DNA of 64,000 bases, taken from assembly GCF_030403505.1 (NCBI RefSeq), contig NZ_JAUEMJ010000005.1, positions 263,504 through 327,503 of the forward strand, in the 5' to 3' direction. Below, piece by piece: positions 1 through 8,433 of this stretch. The position numbers and the translations under genes are program-made. Below the pieces are notes generated by a model that made no database searches, was not told the DNA's origin, and saw nothing but the letters and a program-made list of their open reading frames with translations. Positions within the stretch are counted from its first letter, which is position 1. Each line of letters opens with the position of its first letter. The DNA is from Glycomyces tritici. GTDB taxonomy: Bacteria; Actinomycetota; Actinomycetes; Mycobacteriales; Micromonosporaceae.

Positions 1-67
1 GGGCTCGCGGGGGGCCCCGGAACCCCCGGGGGCCCCCCGGCGTGGGGGGGGCGCCCCCACTCCCTGG

Positions 68-99
68 CGCTCCGCGACCCCGCGAGGGGTCGCGGAGCG
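68..99 (+). terminator. Strong hairpin upstream of the YcaO genes (terminator/attenuator)
   Basis: A perfect 14-bp GC-rich inverted repeat (arms 68-81 and 86-99, loop gcga) lies 38 bp before the first YcaO gene. The preceding 60 bases are further G/C runs with weaker self-complementarity and no recognisable gene. There is no U-tract on either side. RiPP operons often carry a leaky terminator between an abundant precursor-peptide gene and its modifying enzymes, so this may be that element; the precursor would then be just left of the window. Confidence 0.55.
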
Positions 100-136
100 A
101 CCAACACCAACGTTAGCGCCATCCTCAGGAGCGTCC

Positions 137-2365
137 ATGCCGACCGACCCGACCGCCGTCGCCGCCCCGCGAGCCGAGATCCGCGCCCTCAGCGGTGAGC
201 GCGCGCTCGTCACGACCCCCACGGGCGCCTCGTTCACCGTGGACGTCGCGCCCGACGCGATGCTGCGCCTCGTCGACGCCCTGGCCGGACACCCGTCGCC
301 GCTGCTGCCCGCCGACTGGGCCGAGTCCGCCGCCGACCTGCGGGCCGCCCTGGAGTCCGGCGGCGCCTTCACCGCGCCCGAACCGGCCGGCCTCCTCGCA
401 CCGCCTGCGGCCGAACCGGTCTGGGAACCGGGCGAGGAGTCCGCGGCCGAACCCGGCGACCCGCTGCTCCTGGGCGACCCCGCCGCCGTCGACGCCCTCC
501 TCCAGGCCCTGCGCGCCCGCGGCCGCACCGCCCGCAGCATCGACCCCTCCGACTGGCAGCGGGTCATCCACCGCGCCTTCCGCACCGGCGAACTCCTCGT
601 CCACTGCGTACGCGGCGGCGACGAGGCCACGCTCGCGCTCTTCGACCGCCACTGCGCCGACGCCCGCACCCCCTGGGTCGCCGTCGAAGCGGCCCGCTCC
701 GAGATCTGGGCGGGCCCGGCCGTGACCCCCGGCGTAGGCGCGAACTACGAGGACTTCGCCGCCCGGCGGCTCGCCGCCGCCGTCGACCCCGCGGCGCACC
801 GGGCCCTGCGGACCCCCTCGCTCACCGGCGACTGCGGGCTCGCACCGCACGAGATGGGCCGCGCGTTCGACGCCCTCGCCGCACTCCTCGACGGCTCCGA
901 CGGCCTGCCCGGCGACACCGTCGCCCACATCGGCACCAACGGCGAGACCCGCACCCACCCCGTGCTGCCGCTGCCGGGCAGCGTGATCGGCTCGACCCTC
1001 CCGCACGACCCGGCCGACCTCGTCGACCCCGTCACCGGCCTCGTGCAGCGCACGCGGTTCATCGCCCACCACCCGAGCGTCCCGCCCGCGCTCGCCACCG
1101 CCCAGACCGACGTGGCCAACATGCGCCTCATCAGCCGGTGGGCCAACAACACCTCCTGCCAGGGCTCGGCCTTCGACGACCCCGGGCAGGCCGCCGCGAG
1201 CGCCGTCGGCGAGGCCGTCGAACGCTACTGCGGCAACCTCCTCGACACGCTGCCGGTCACCTACGGGTCCTATGCGGACCTGCACAAAGGCGCCATGCGC
1301 GTGCTCGACCCCGAGGACCTGGTCCTGTACTCCGACGAGCAGTACCGGACCGCGGGGTTCCCGTTCACGCCGCTGACCCGCGACCTCGACGTCCACTGGG
1401 TCCCCGGCCGCTCCCTCACCCGCAATGAACCGGTGCTGGTCCCGGCCAGCATGGTGTACGTCAACTGGTTCACCGCCGGGTACTCGGCCGCGCCCGTCAC
1501 CAACTTCTGCCCCTTCGCGGGGATCGCCGCGGGCCCGAACCTGGATTACGCGATCGTCTCCGGTCTCGAAGAGGTCATCGAGCGCCACGCGACCATGGTG
1601 TGGTGGATCAACGGCCACCCGCTGCCCGCCAGCGAGTCCACCGCGGACCTGGAGCGCCTGTGGGACGGCGTCGACCCCGCGCACGGCCAGCGGCCCTCGA
1701 TCATCATGCTCGACAACGAGTTCGGCGTCCCCGTCGCCGCCGGGGTCCTCCACAACGACGCGGACGCGTTCGTCAACGTCGGCTTCGCCTCCCGCCACAC
1801 CCCCGAGGCGGCGGTCGCGAAGGCCTGGACCGAGGCGCTCACCCTCCAGGAGGGCACCCGCGACCTGGCCGACCCGCGCGGCGCCCACTGGGCCGCGATG
1901 CGCAGCGGCGAGCTCAACAGCCGCTCTTTCAAGCCCTGGCGGGCCGACCGCCGCTACCTCGACGACTACCGCGAGGACATGCGCGACTGCGACGACCTCA
2001 TGGTCCAGCAGCAGGTCTTCCTCGACCCGCGCTCGATCGAGCGCATGGCGCACCTGCTGGAGCCCGGCGTCACCCGGTTGCTCGCCGCGACCCCTTCGCT
2101 GCCCGAGCGCACGGTGGACGCCTACCGCGCCGCCGTCGAAGCGCGCGGCCTCGAAGTGATCGTCGTCGACCTCACCACGCCCGACATCGCCTCCACCGGC
2201 ATGGCCGCCGTCCGCGTCATCGTGCCGGGCACCGTGGGCAACGCGCCCGCCGCGTTCCCGTTCCTCGGCAAGGGCGTCCTCCAGGACCTGGCCGTCCAGA
2301 ACGGCTGGCGCACTGCGCCGCTGGCGGAGTCGGCACTGAACTACTTCCCGATTCCCCATGCCTGA
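137..2365 (+). CDS. Fused E1-like/YcaO azoline-forming cyclodehydratase (RiPP/TOMM)
   Basis: 742 aa. Residues about 10-85 look like a leader-binding (RRE-type) winged-helix region. About 110-260 resemble the E1/ThiF-like partner domain of TOMM cyclodehydratases, with GPAVTPG then GANYEDFAARR where homologues usually carry CxxC zinc ligands; the cysteines are absent. About 320-742 is a YcaO domain with the expected acidic ATP/Mg motifs: SAVGEAVERYCG (about 354-365), GLEEVIERHA (about 475-484) and TEALTLQEG (about 563). The C-terminus is proline-containing (FPIPHA), as in azoline-forming YcaOs. The family uses ATP to cyclise Cys/Ser/Thr of a precursor peptide to azolines. The next gene overlaps by 8 bp, implying translational coupling. 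No precursor, dehydrogenase or peptidase is visible, so the product class is open. Confidence 0.85.
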   Translation: MPTDPTAVAAPRAEIRALSGERALVTTPTGASFTVDVAPDAMLRLVDALAGHPSPLLPADWAESAADLRAALESGGAFTAPEPAGLLAPPAAEPVWEPGEESAAEPGDPLLLGDPAAVDALLQALRARGRTARSIDPSDWQRVIHRAFRTGELLVHCVRGGDEATLALFDRHCADARTPWVAVEAARSEIWAGPAVTPGVGANYEDFAARRLAAAVDPAAHRALRTPSLTGDCGLAPHEMGRAFDALAALLDGSDGLPGDTVAHIGTNGETRTHPVLPLPGSVIGSTLPHDPADLVDPVTGLVQRTRFIAHHPSVPPALATAQTDVANMRLISRWANNTSCQGSAFDDPGQAAASAVGEAVERYCGNLLDTLPVTYGSYADLHKGAMRVLDPEDLVLYSDEQYRTAGFPFTPLTRDLDVHWVPGRSLTRNEPVLVPASMVYVNWFTAGYSAAPVTNFCPFAGIAAGPNLDYAIVSGLEEVIERHATMVWWINGHPLPASESTADLERLWDGVDPAHGQRPSIIMLDNEFGVPVAAGVLHNDADAFVNVGFASRHTPEAAVAKAWTEALTLQEGTRDLADPRGAHWAAMRSGELNSRSFKPWRADRRYLDDYREDMRDCDDLMVQQQVFLDPRSIERMAHLLEPGVTRLLAATPSLPERTVDAYRAAVEARGLEVIVVDLTTPDIASTGMAAVRVIVPGTVGNAPAAFPFLGKGVLQDLAVQNGWRTAPLAESALNYFPIPHA

Positions 2366-4172
2366 GACGCCGGTCTGGGTCTACGGCCTCGGCGGCGAGT
2401 CGCTCGTCGCCGCTGAGGACGGGTCGCGGTGGATCGTCGGCGCCGCACCCGAGGTCCTGCTGGGCCCGGACGGCGCCGACGTCATCACCGAACTCGCGGC
2501 GGCCGCGCCGGTCGCCCCGCCGGAACTCGACCGCGACGACCTGGTGCTCGACTCCTGCGAAGCGCTGCTCGCGACCGCGAACCGCGCCGCACAGGAGCTC
2601 GGCGCTCCCGACTCGCCGCCTGCGATAGCGGCCCCGCGAACCGCGGTCTGGCCCTTCGGCGGGCGCTGGCACCGGATGCGCCTCGAACCCGGCGACGCAT
2701 CGGCCGCCGCCGCCTGCCTGCGCGCCACCGTCGCCGACCCGAGCCACGCCGAAACCCTGTGCCGTCCACCGGCATCCGGACCGACGTTGAAGACCGGGGC
2801 CGCCCGCCTCGACCCGTCCCCGCCCGGCGCGCTCACCCGCTGGGAACCCGGCACCGGCACCTGGGAACCCCACCCGCTCCGGCCCGCCCCGGCCGTCGAC
2901 CCGCTCACGGGCGTCCTGCGTCGCGTCGCCGCCCGGCCGCCCGACCCCGCGCTCCCGCCGGGCTTCCGGCACCTCCACGCCGAACTGCCGTACCTCGCGA
3001 GCGTCGACACCCGCTTCCAGGTCGACGCCCTCGCCCCTGCCGGCACGTTCGACGAGGACGACGAGGCCGCCGTCCTCTCCGGGGTCGAGCACTACTGCGG
3101 CGCGTACTTCGGCCAAGGCGAGCGCCGCCTGGCCTCCCTCGCCGAACTCGAAGGCGAGCAGGCGGTCTCGATCCCCGACTGGGAACCGCACGACCCGGCC
3201 CTCCACGCCGAGCCCGGCTTCCCCTTCGCGCCGTTCCACTCCGACAGTCCCCTGTGGTGGCTGGCGGGGGAGGAGCGCGGCGGGCGCTGCTGGGTGCCGC
3301 TGAGTCTGGTCCACGTCGGCTGGCTCGAAGCCGGCCTCACCCCGGCCCAGGTCTTCCACGGGCACAACTTCACCGGCATGAAGGCCGGCCGCACCCTCGC
3401 CGAGGCCGCCGAGCGGGCCTGCGCGCACGTCGCCGCCCACGACGCCGTCGCTGTCTGGTGGCACGCGGGCCGCGAAGCCAGGCTCCCGCCCGCGCCAGTA
3501 CCGACCGCGATCCAATCCGCTTGGGGTGCAAGCAAACTCGGACTCCGGCTCCTGCAAGTGCCTTCGACCGCCGGCATCCCGGTCCGGCTCGCGGTCGTCG
3601 ACGACCCCGACCGCGACCTCGTCTCGCTCGGTTTCGCGGCCGACCGCTCCGGTGAGCGGGCCGCCGAACTCGCCGTCGTCGAAGCCCTCATCCAGCACGC
3701 CTCCGTACGCGACCTCGACTCGCCCCACAGCCTGATCCGCAACGCCGAAGCCCTCGGCAACGGCGCCGTGGCCGGCCTCGCACCGTACGACCCCTCACGC
3801 CGCTACCTGGACGCCTTCGGGCCCGGGTTCCGCGGCCTGATCGACCCGATGGGCCACGTCCAGCTCGGCCTCGACCCGCGCGTGGCCGCGCTCGTGCGGG
3901 AACGCACGACCCCCGGCGACCCGCAACCCGAAGCGCCGGAACCGGACTCGATCCGCTCCGCCCTCGAACGCGACCACCGCGTCGTCATCGTGGACGCCAC
4001 CGCCGAACGCGTCGCCGAAGCCGGCTACCGCGTCGCCCGCGCCGTCGCACCGGGCCTCGCCCGCGTCCAACCGGCCGCGTTCCCCCTTGACCCGCAGGCC
4101 CGACTCGCCACGGCCGCGTCCGCACTCGGCTGGACCGCCCCCGCCGAGACCGTCCCGTACCCGGGCTGGTGA
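2358..4172 (+). CDS. Second, degenerate YcaO-like protein
   Basis: 604 aa, starting inside the end of the first YcaO gene. Residues about 1-230 are a divergent N-terminal part; about 235-604 align by motif order with the YcaO domain of its neighbour. The ATP/Mg motifs are eroded: the first reads LSGVEHYCG (about 241-249) instead of ExxER, the second EAAERACAHVAAHD (about 347), the third VEALIQHAS (about 440). The GFPFAPF and WW signatures are kept, and the end (VPYPGW) keeps the proline-rich style. I infer a paralogue that has lost some or all ATPase function and may act as a scaffold or docking partner of the upstream enzyme. An alternative is a YcaO with different metal ligands. Confidence 0.75.
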   Translation: MPETPVWVYGLGGESLVAAEDGSRWIVGAAPEVLLGPDGADVITELAAAAPVAPPELDRDDLVLDSCEALLATANRAAQELGAPDSPPAIAAPRTAVWPFGGRWHRMRLEPGDASAAAACLRATVADPSHAETLCRPPASGPTLKTGAARLDPSPPGALTRWEPGTGTWEPHPLRPAPAVDPLTGVLRRVAARPPDPALPPGFRHLHAELPYLASVDTRFQVDALAPAGTFDEDDEAAVLSGVEHYCGAYFGQGERRLASLAELEGEQAVSIPDWEPHDPALHAEPGFPFAPFHSDSPLWWLAGEERGGRCWVPLSLVHVGWLEAGLTPAQVFHGHNFTGMKAGRTLAEAAERACAHVAAHDAVAVWWHAGREARLPPAPVPTAIQSAWGASKLGLRLLQVPSTAGIPVRLAVVDDPDRDLVSLGFAADRSGERAAELAVVEALIQHASVRDLDSPHSLIRNAEALGNGAVAGLAPYDPSRRYLDAFGPGFRGLIDPMGHVQLGLDPRVAALVRERTTPGDPQPEAPEPDSIRSALERDHRVVIVDATAERVAEAGYRVARAVAPGLARVQPAAFPLDPQARLATAASALGWTAPAETVPYPGW

Positions 4173-4357
4173 CGCGACCTTCGCCTCGGGCCGACCGCGC
4201 CCGTCCGGTCGCGGTGAGCACCTGTCGGGTTCATTGTCGGCCACCGGAACCGTGTCGGCGCGTCACGTCTCGTCACGTGGCGAGCCGGACCACGCGGTGA
4301 CCCGAACGCGAGCGCCGCCATGACTGCGCCCGACCCAGAGCGGCGAAGTGTGGCCGA

Positions 4358-4657
4358 ATCGCCGCGCCCTCGCTCGCCCCAGCCGTCGCCGGGACCGCAC
4401 TCCAGTCGGCAGGCCACGCGGTCACCGCCGCAGCCGTCACCGCGCTCTTCATCCGCAGCGGCGGACCGGTGCGTTCAGCGGCGCTGAGCGTCAACGCCGC
4501 CGCGATGGCCTTCGGCACCTTCGCAGGCGCGAGCCTCGGCGGCGCCGGACTCGCGCTCTTCGGCTACCCCGGTATCGCTGCGGCCCTGGCGCTCCCGCTC
4601 CTCGCCGCACTCGTCATCGCCGCCGCCCTCGCCTGGCGCACCAGGCCGGACCGGTGA
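4358..4657 (+). pseudogene. C-terminal remnant of an MFS transporter
   Basis: An open frame ending at 4657 encodes roughly 100 residues of membrane protein: AVAGTALQSAGHAVTAAAV, the loop SGGPVRSAALSVNAAAM, then GTFAGASLGGAGLALFGYPG and a final hydrophobic helix ending WRTRPDR. This is the pattern of the last helices of a drug-efflux MFS protein. No N-terminal two thirds exists upstream, where the YcaO gene ends at 4172. It is probably a decayed exporter, perhaps once linked to the RiPP locus. 4173-4357 holds nothing I can identify. Confidence 0.65.
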
Positions 4658-4658
4658 G

Positions 4659-5468
4659 TCAGCGCCCGTACCGCGATTCGAGCCAGGCGACGGCGAACGC
4701 CACCACGGCCGCTGCCTCGACGAGCACACTGTCGGCGTCCCCGATGCGGCCCCGCCGACCCGCGCCCGTCGCGAGATGGTCCTCCACGATCTGCCCGAAG
4801 TAGTCCTCCGCAGGCCCGGGCACGACCGGTCGGCTCGTGTCGAACTCCTCGACCGTGCGCCAGCGCGTGCCCTCCGGCGTCGCGAACGGGTACTCGACCC
4901 TGATGCGGCGCTTGCCCGGGAGCACGGCCAGGTGCTCGGCGTGGTGCAGGATCGTCATCGTGTCGAGCGGCGCGCCGACCATGAGCACCCGCCCGCCCGC
5001 CGCCACCAGGCGCGCGAACGGCGAACCCTCCCCGTACCCGTAGTCGAGCGGATGGTCGGCCGTGAACTCCTCGGCGCGGGCGCCGACCGCCGCCACCGAG
5101 GCCCCCGGATTACCGCTGCGGCGCACACCCTGACGCGTCCCGATCACGGACGCCAGCACCCCGTGGTCGCGCGCCGGCCGGGCCGTCGCCGGGTCGAAGG
5201 GCGGCACGTGCTCGCGCAGCCCCTCCACGACCCGGCCGTCGTCGTCCCAGACGTCGACGCTCAACTCCCAGTCCTGGTAGCCCAGCACCGTCCCTTGCGG
5301 ACCGATGACGTCCAGCATCGCGTCGACCAGCGCATCCGGGCCGCCGAGGACCGGCCCGACGCGCCCGAACGCCGCGTGGACCATCACGGCATCGCCCTCG
5401 GCCAGGCCGAGCCGCCGCAGGTCGGCGGCCAGGTCCGATCGTGTCAGCACCCGGGGAGTCTCGCTCAT
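4659..5468 (-). CDS. AAC(3)-family aminoglycoside N-acetyltransferase-like protein
   Basis: 269 aa, the usual length for the antibiotic N-acetyltransferase (AAC(3)/YokD) family, which transfers acetyl from acetyl-CoA to the 3-amino group of 2-deoxystreptamine drugs. The N-terminus (MVHAAFGRVG.VLGGPDALVDAM) and the family signature region (GVLASVIGTRQGVRRSGNP then LDYGYGEGSPFARLVAAGG and LMVGAPLDTMTILHHAEH) are clear. The conserved acidic/His residues of the acetyl-CoA site (GAPLDTMT..HHAEH) are present. It overlaps the upstream regulator gene by one base, so the two are probably co-transcribed. Substrate is not predictable: many actinomycete members are housekeeping relatives without strong resistance. 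Confidence 0.85.
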   Translation of the reverse strand: MSETPRVLTRSDLAADLRRLGLAEGDAVMVHAAFGRVGPVLGGPDALVDAMLDVIGPQGTVLGYQDWELSVDVWDDDGRVVEGLREHVPPFDPATARPARDHGVLASVIGTRQGVRRSGNPGASVAAVGARAEEFTADHPLDYGYGEGSPFARLVAAGGRVLMVGAPLDTMTILHHAEHLAVLPGKRRIRVEYPFATPEGTRWRTVEEFDTSRPVVPGPAEDYFGQIVEDHLATGAGRRGRIGDADSVLVEAAAVVAFAVAWLESRYGR

Positions 5469-6295
5469 CAGCCGAGTCTAGCCAGCTTCTCGGCGGCGTC
5501 CGTGCCCTCGATCGGGGCGAGCCACAGCAGACGCTGGCCGCCGTCCTCGGTGAACAGGTGGTGGCATTCGAGCTCGATCACGCCGATCGCCGGATGGACC
5601 AGGCGCTTGCGGTCGAAGCGGCGCACCGCCACGTTCCACGCCGACCACACCCGCGCGAACTCCTCGCTGCGGTCGAGCAGGTCGGCGACCATCTTCTCCG
5701 CCTCGGCACCGCCGCCCGCGAGCGCGCGCCTCGCCACCGTGGCCCGCGTATCGGCCACGAACGACTGCGCATGGCGCCCATGGTCCTCGGCCGGGTAGAT
5801 CGTCCGCGCGGACGGGTCGGTGAACCACCGGTAGACGGTGCTGGTCGCATACCCCGGCTCGCCCACCGGGTCCAGCTCGCCCAGCAGCTCGGCCGCGAGC
5901 CGGTTCTGCGCGAGCGGCTGCAGCAGGTCCGTCATGATCCGCGCCGGCGTCCCGTCCAACCGCCCGAGCAGCGCCAGCAGCGACGGATCGGTCGCGCGCG
6001 ACGGCTCCCCGGGCGGCGGCGCCGGGTGCCCGGCCAGGTGGAACAGGTGCGCACGCTCGTCGCCGGTGAGGCGCAGCGCCCGCGCGAGCGCCAGCAGCAT
6101 CTGCGCCGAAGGCTGCACACCGCGCCCGCGCTCCAGCTCGATGTAGTAGTCGATCGAGGCGTTCGCGAGGAACGCGACCTCCTCGCGGCGCAGGCCCGGC
6201 ACGCGGCGGCGCGGCCCGCCGGCCAGCCCGACATCGGCGGGCCGCAGCCGGTCGCGGCGCGAGCGGAGGAAGGCGGCGAGTGCAGAAGCGTCCAC
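5468..6295 (-). CDS. Helix-turn-helix regulator with MmyB-like ligand domain
   Basis: About 275 aa from a GTG at 6295, chosen because the family begins almost directly with [13 protein letters not shown]; the open frame continues 30 codons further without conservation. Residues about 1-75 are an Xre-type HTH ([31 protein letters not shown], shown here as the typical MmyB start). The remaining about 190 residues are the MmyB-like PAS/ligand-binding domain ([17 protein letters not shown].., [30 protein letters not shown]). This actinobacterial family binds fatty-acid-like ligands and usually regulates an adjacent oxidoreductase. Here an SDR gene lies divergently 134 bp away, its likely target; it also overlaps the AAC(3)-like gene. 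Confidence 0.85.
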   Translation of the reverse strand: MDASALAAFLRSRRDRLRPADVGLAGGPRRRVPGLRREEVAFLANASIDYYIELERGRGVQPSAQMLLALARALRLTGDERAHLFHLAGHPAPPPGEPSRATDPSLLALLGRLDGTPARIMTDLLQPLAQNRLAAELLGELDPVGEPGYATSTVYRWFTDPSARTIYPAEDHGRHAQSFVADTRATVARRALAGGGAEAEKMVADLLDRSEEFARVWSAWNVAVRRFDRKRLVHPAIGVIELECHHLFTEDGGQRLLWLAPIEGTDAAEKLARLG

Positions 6296-6429
6296 CCCCC
6301 AATCATCCACGCCGCGGCCCGGGAGGGCGGGCGTGAGGGGGGTTGGCGACCCCGGGGTCAACGCAACCGCGGCTGACCTCGGCATTCAGGGTCACGATGG
6401 GTGCCACACCTCGAATGAAGGAGCACCTG

Positions 6430-7173
6430 ATGACCATCGACAACGGCACCCGCGTCGCCATCGTCACCGGCGGCTCGCGCGGCATCGGCCGCGCCGTCGT
6501 CCGCCGCCTCGCCGAGCAGGGCTACTCGGTCGTGGTCGGCTACGCCGGGAACGCCGACGAGGCCGCCGCAGCAGTGAAGGAAGCGGTCGCCGCCGGAGCC
6601 CAGGCGCTGGCGTACCGCGCGGACGTGGCCGACGAGACGGCCGTCGCCGGCATGTTCGCCGAGGCCGAGACCCGGTTCGGCGGCGTGGACGCGGTGCTGA
6701 ACTCGGCCGGCCGCATGTACCTCGCGCCGGTGGCCGACCTCGACTTGGACCAGATGGACGCCTTGCACCGCACCAACATCCGCGGCACCTTCGTGGTCGC
6801 CCGCGAGGCCGCCCGGCGGGTCCGCGAAGGTGGGTCCATCACGCTGTTCTCCACGTCGGTGGTGGGCACGTACTTCCCGACCTACGGCGCGTACGCCGCG
6901 AGCAAGGGCGCGGTGGAGGCCTTGACGATGGTGCTGGCACGCGAGATGCGCGGCCGGAACATCAACGTGAACACGATCGCGCCCGGCCCGACCGCGACGG
7001 AGCTGTTCCTCGACGGCAAGAGCGACGAGCTCGTCGCCCGATTGGCGAAGTCGAACCCGCTGGAGCGGCTGGGCGAGCCGCGCGACATCGCCGAAGTGGC
7101 CGCGTTCCTCGCCTCGCCCGCAGGCCACTGGGTGAACGGCCAGGTCGTGCGCGCCAACGGCGGCATGGTCTAG
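6430..7173 (+). CDS. Short-chain dehydrogenase/reductase
   Basis: 247 aa from the ATG at 6430, with an AAGGAG-type ribosome site just before it. Classical [11 protein letters not shown] cofactor loop (about 13-20), NSAG (about 93), catalytic Ser in FSTSVVG and YAASK (about 156-160), then PGPTATE. The basic residues after the loop and no Asp at the end of strand 2 favour NADP(H). Divergent from the MmyB-like regulator, a common arrangement in actinomycetes where the regulator represses a neighbouring SDR. Substrate unknown. Confidence 0.85.
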   Translation: MTIDNGTRVAIVTGGSRGIGRAVVRRLAEQGYSVVVGYAGNADEAAAAVKEAVAAGAQALAYRADVADETAVAGMFAEAETRFGGVDAVLNSAGRMYLAPVADLDLDQMDALHRTNIRGTFVVAREAARRVREGGSITLFSTSVVGTYFPTYGAYAASKGAVEALTMVLAREMRGRNINVNTIAPGPTATELFLDGKSDELVARLAKSNPLERLGEPRDIAEVAAFLASPAGHWVNGQVVRANGGMV

Positions 7174-7182
7174 CCGCAGCGG

Positions 7183-7210
7183 CCGGGGAAGGCGGTGACG
7201 CCTTCCCCGG
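7183..7210 (+). terminator. Hairpin after the SDR gene
   Basis: Perfect 12-bp stem (7183-7194 and 7199-7210) with a gtga loop, 9 bp after the SDR stop. No U-run follows, as is usual in this GC range. Confidence 0.6.
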
Positions 7211-7259
7211 ACCCGACCGTCGCGCGCCGCCGCCCGCACCCGGATGGCAGCATGGGCAC

Positions 7260-7586
7260 GTGCCAGCCAGTACACCCGTGCTCCCGCCCGTGCGATGCGC
7301 CGCGGCGCTCGAGACCGAGCGAGCCGCGACGCCTTCCGCGACCGTCGCACCCGACGTCCCGTGGATCACGCTCGTGCACAACGACCCGGTCAACCTGATG
7401 AGCTACGTCGCGTACGTCTTCCAGTCGTACTTCGGCTTCTCCGAGGCGAAGGCGAACCAGCTGATGCTCGACGTCCACAACAAGGGCCGCGCGGTCGTCT
7501 CCAGCGGCACCCGCGAGGAGATGGAACGCGACGTGCAGGCCATGCACGGCTACGGCCTCTGGGCCACGCTCAGGCAGGACCGCTGA
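7260..7586 (+). CDS. clpS: ATP-dependent Clp protease adaptor ClpS
   Basis: 108 aa from the GTG at 7260. The ClpS core is plain: [16 protein letters not shown] (about 36-51, with the N-degron pocket NDPVN), [23 protein letters not shown] and the C-terminal GLWATL. ClpS binds the N domain of ClpA/ClpC and delivers N-end-rule substrates to ClpP. The first about 32 residues are a disordered extension, so a start a few codons later is possible. The stop overlaps the start of the DUF2017 gene, a pairing conserved across actinobacteria. Confidence 0.93.
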   Translation: MPASTPVLPPVRCAAALETERAATPSATVAPDVPWITLVHNDPVNLMSYVAYVFQSYFGFSEAKANQLMLDVHNKGRAVVSSGTREEMERDVQAMHGYGLWATLRQDR

Positions 7587-8176
7587 TGAGCCGCTACTTC
7601 AAAGCCGAGGGCGGCGGTGCCGCCGCGTCCTTCAACGAGATCGAGGCCGGGCTGCTGCGCGCCTACGCCGAGCAGATGATCGAGCTCATCGACGCCCGCG
7701 AGGGCACCGGCGCCACCGCCGAGGACCTCATCGCCTCGGCCTTCAGCGAGGGCCCCACCGAACTCCCCGAGGACCCCGCGCTGGCCCGCCTCTTCCCTGA
7801 CGCCTACACCGATCCGGGCCCGGACGGCGACGCGCAGGCCGCTGCCGCCGAGTTCCGCCGGTACACCGAGCACGACCTGCGGGCCCGCAAGCGCGACGAC
7901 GCGCAGGCCGTGATCCGGGCGCTGGAGGCGCTGGCCCCGGAGGGGCGCGGGCGGAAGACGCTGCGCCTGACGCCGGACGAGTGCCGCCGGTGGCTCGGGG
8001 CCCTGAACGACCTGCGCCTCGTCATCGCGTCCCGGCTCGGCATCGTCGCGGACGAGGACTTCGACGAGCTGATGGACCTCCCGGACGACGACCCCCGCAG
8101 CCCGCTCGTGCTGGCCTACGGCTGGCTCACCACGCTGCAGGACACGCTGGTCGAAGCGATGATGCGGTCCCTGTAG
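7586..8176 (+). CDS. DUF2017 family protein, partner of ClpS
   Basis: 196 aa, starting in the ClpS stop (TGATG overlap). Matches the actinobacterial DUF2017 family: F..IEAGLLRAYAEQMIELI near the N-terminus, an acidic central region (DPALARLFPDAY) and the C-terminal LTPDECRRWLGALNDLRLVIASRLGI then SPLVLAYGWLTTLQDTLVEAM. No enzyme motif is visible. Genomic coupling to clpS suggests a role in or near regulated proteolysis; that is inference. Confidence 0.85.
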   Translation: MSRYFKAEGGGAAASFNEIEAGLLRAYAEQMIELIDAREGTGATAEDLIASAFSEGPTELPEDPALARLFPDAYTDPGPDGDAQAAAAEFRRYTEHDLRARKRDDAQAVIRALEALAPEGRGRKTLRLTPDECRRWLGALNDLRLVIASRLGIVADEDFDELMDLPDDDPRSPLVLAYGWLTTLQDTLVEAMMRSL

Positions 8177-8209
8177 GAGAGCGGTCCGGGCTGGCGGGGA
8201 CACCAGGGT

Positions 8210-8250
<41 letters not shown>

Positions 8251-8291
8251 GCGCGCGGGGCGGGCCGTGGGGGGCCGTTTGCGGAGTGGTC

Positions 8292-8364
8292 GGTTGGGCG
8301 GAGGCGGGGCGGGGCGGGCATAGGGGATGCCCCTTACCCACCCGCTGTCCGCCTCCGACCAACC
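8292..8364. other. Long imperfect stem-loop between convergent genes
   Basis: ggttgggcggaggcg (8292-8306) pairs with cgcctccgaccaacc (8350-8364) at 14 of 15 positions around a 43-nt loop, with a further agtggtc/gaccact match outside it. It lies between the DUF2017 stop and the stop of the minus-strand lyase, so it is most simply a bidirectional terminator. Confidence 0.4.
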
Positions 8365-8433
8365 GAAAAGGACCACTCTCCCACAAGGGTCCGACAGGCG
8401 ATCGAATCCCCAGTTCAGAGCCGCATTGAAGGG

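Noticed and set aside
125..2359. Long open frame on the minus strand opposite the first YcaO gene
   Set aside because: Composition is a codon-position shadow of the YcaO gene; it has no domain signature and the plus-strand protein is clearly a family member.
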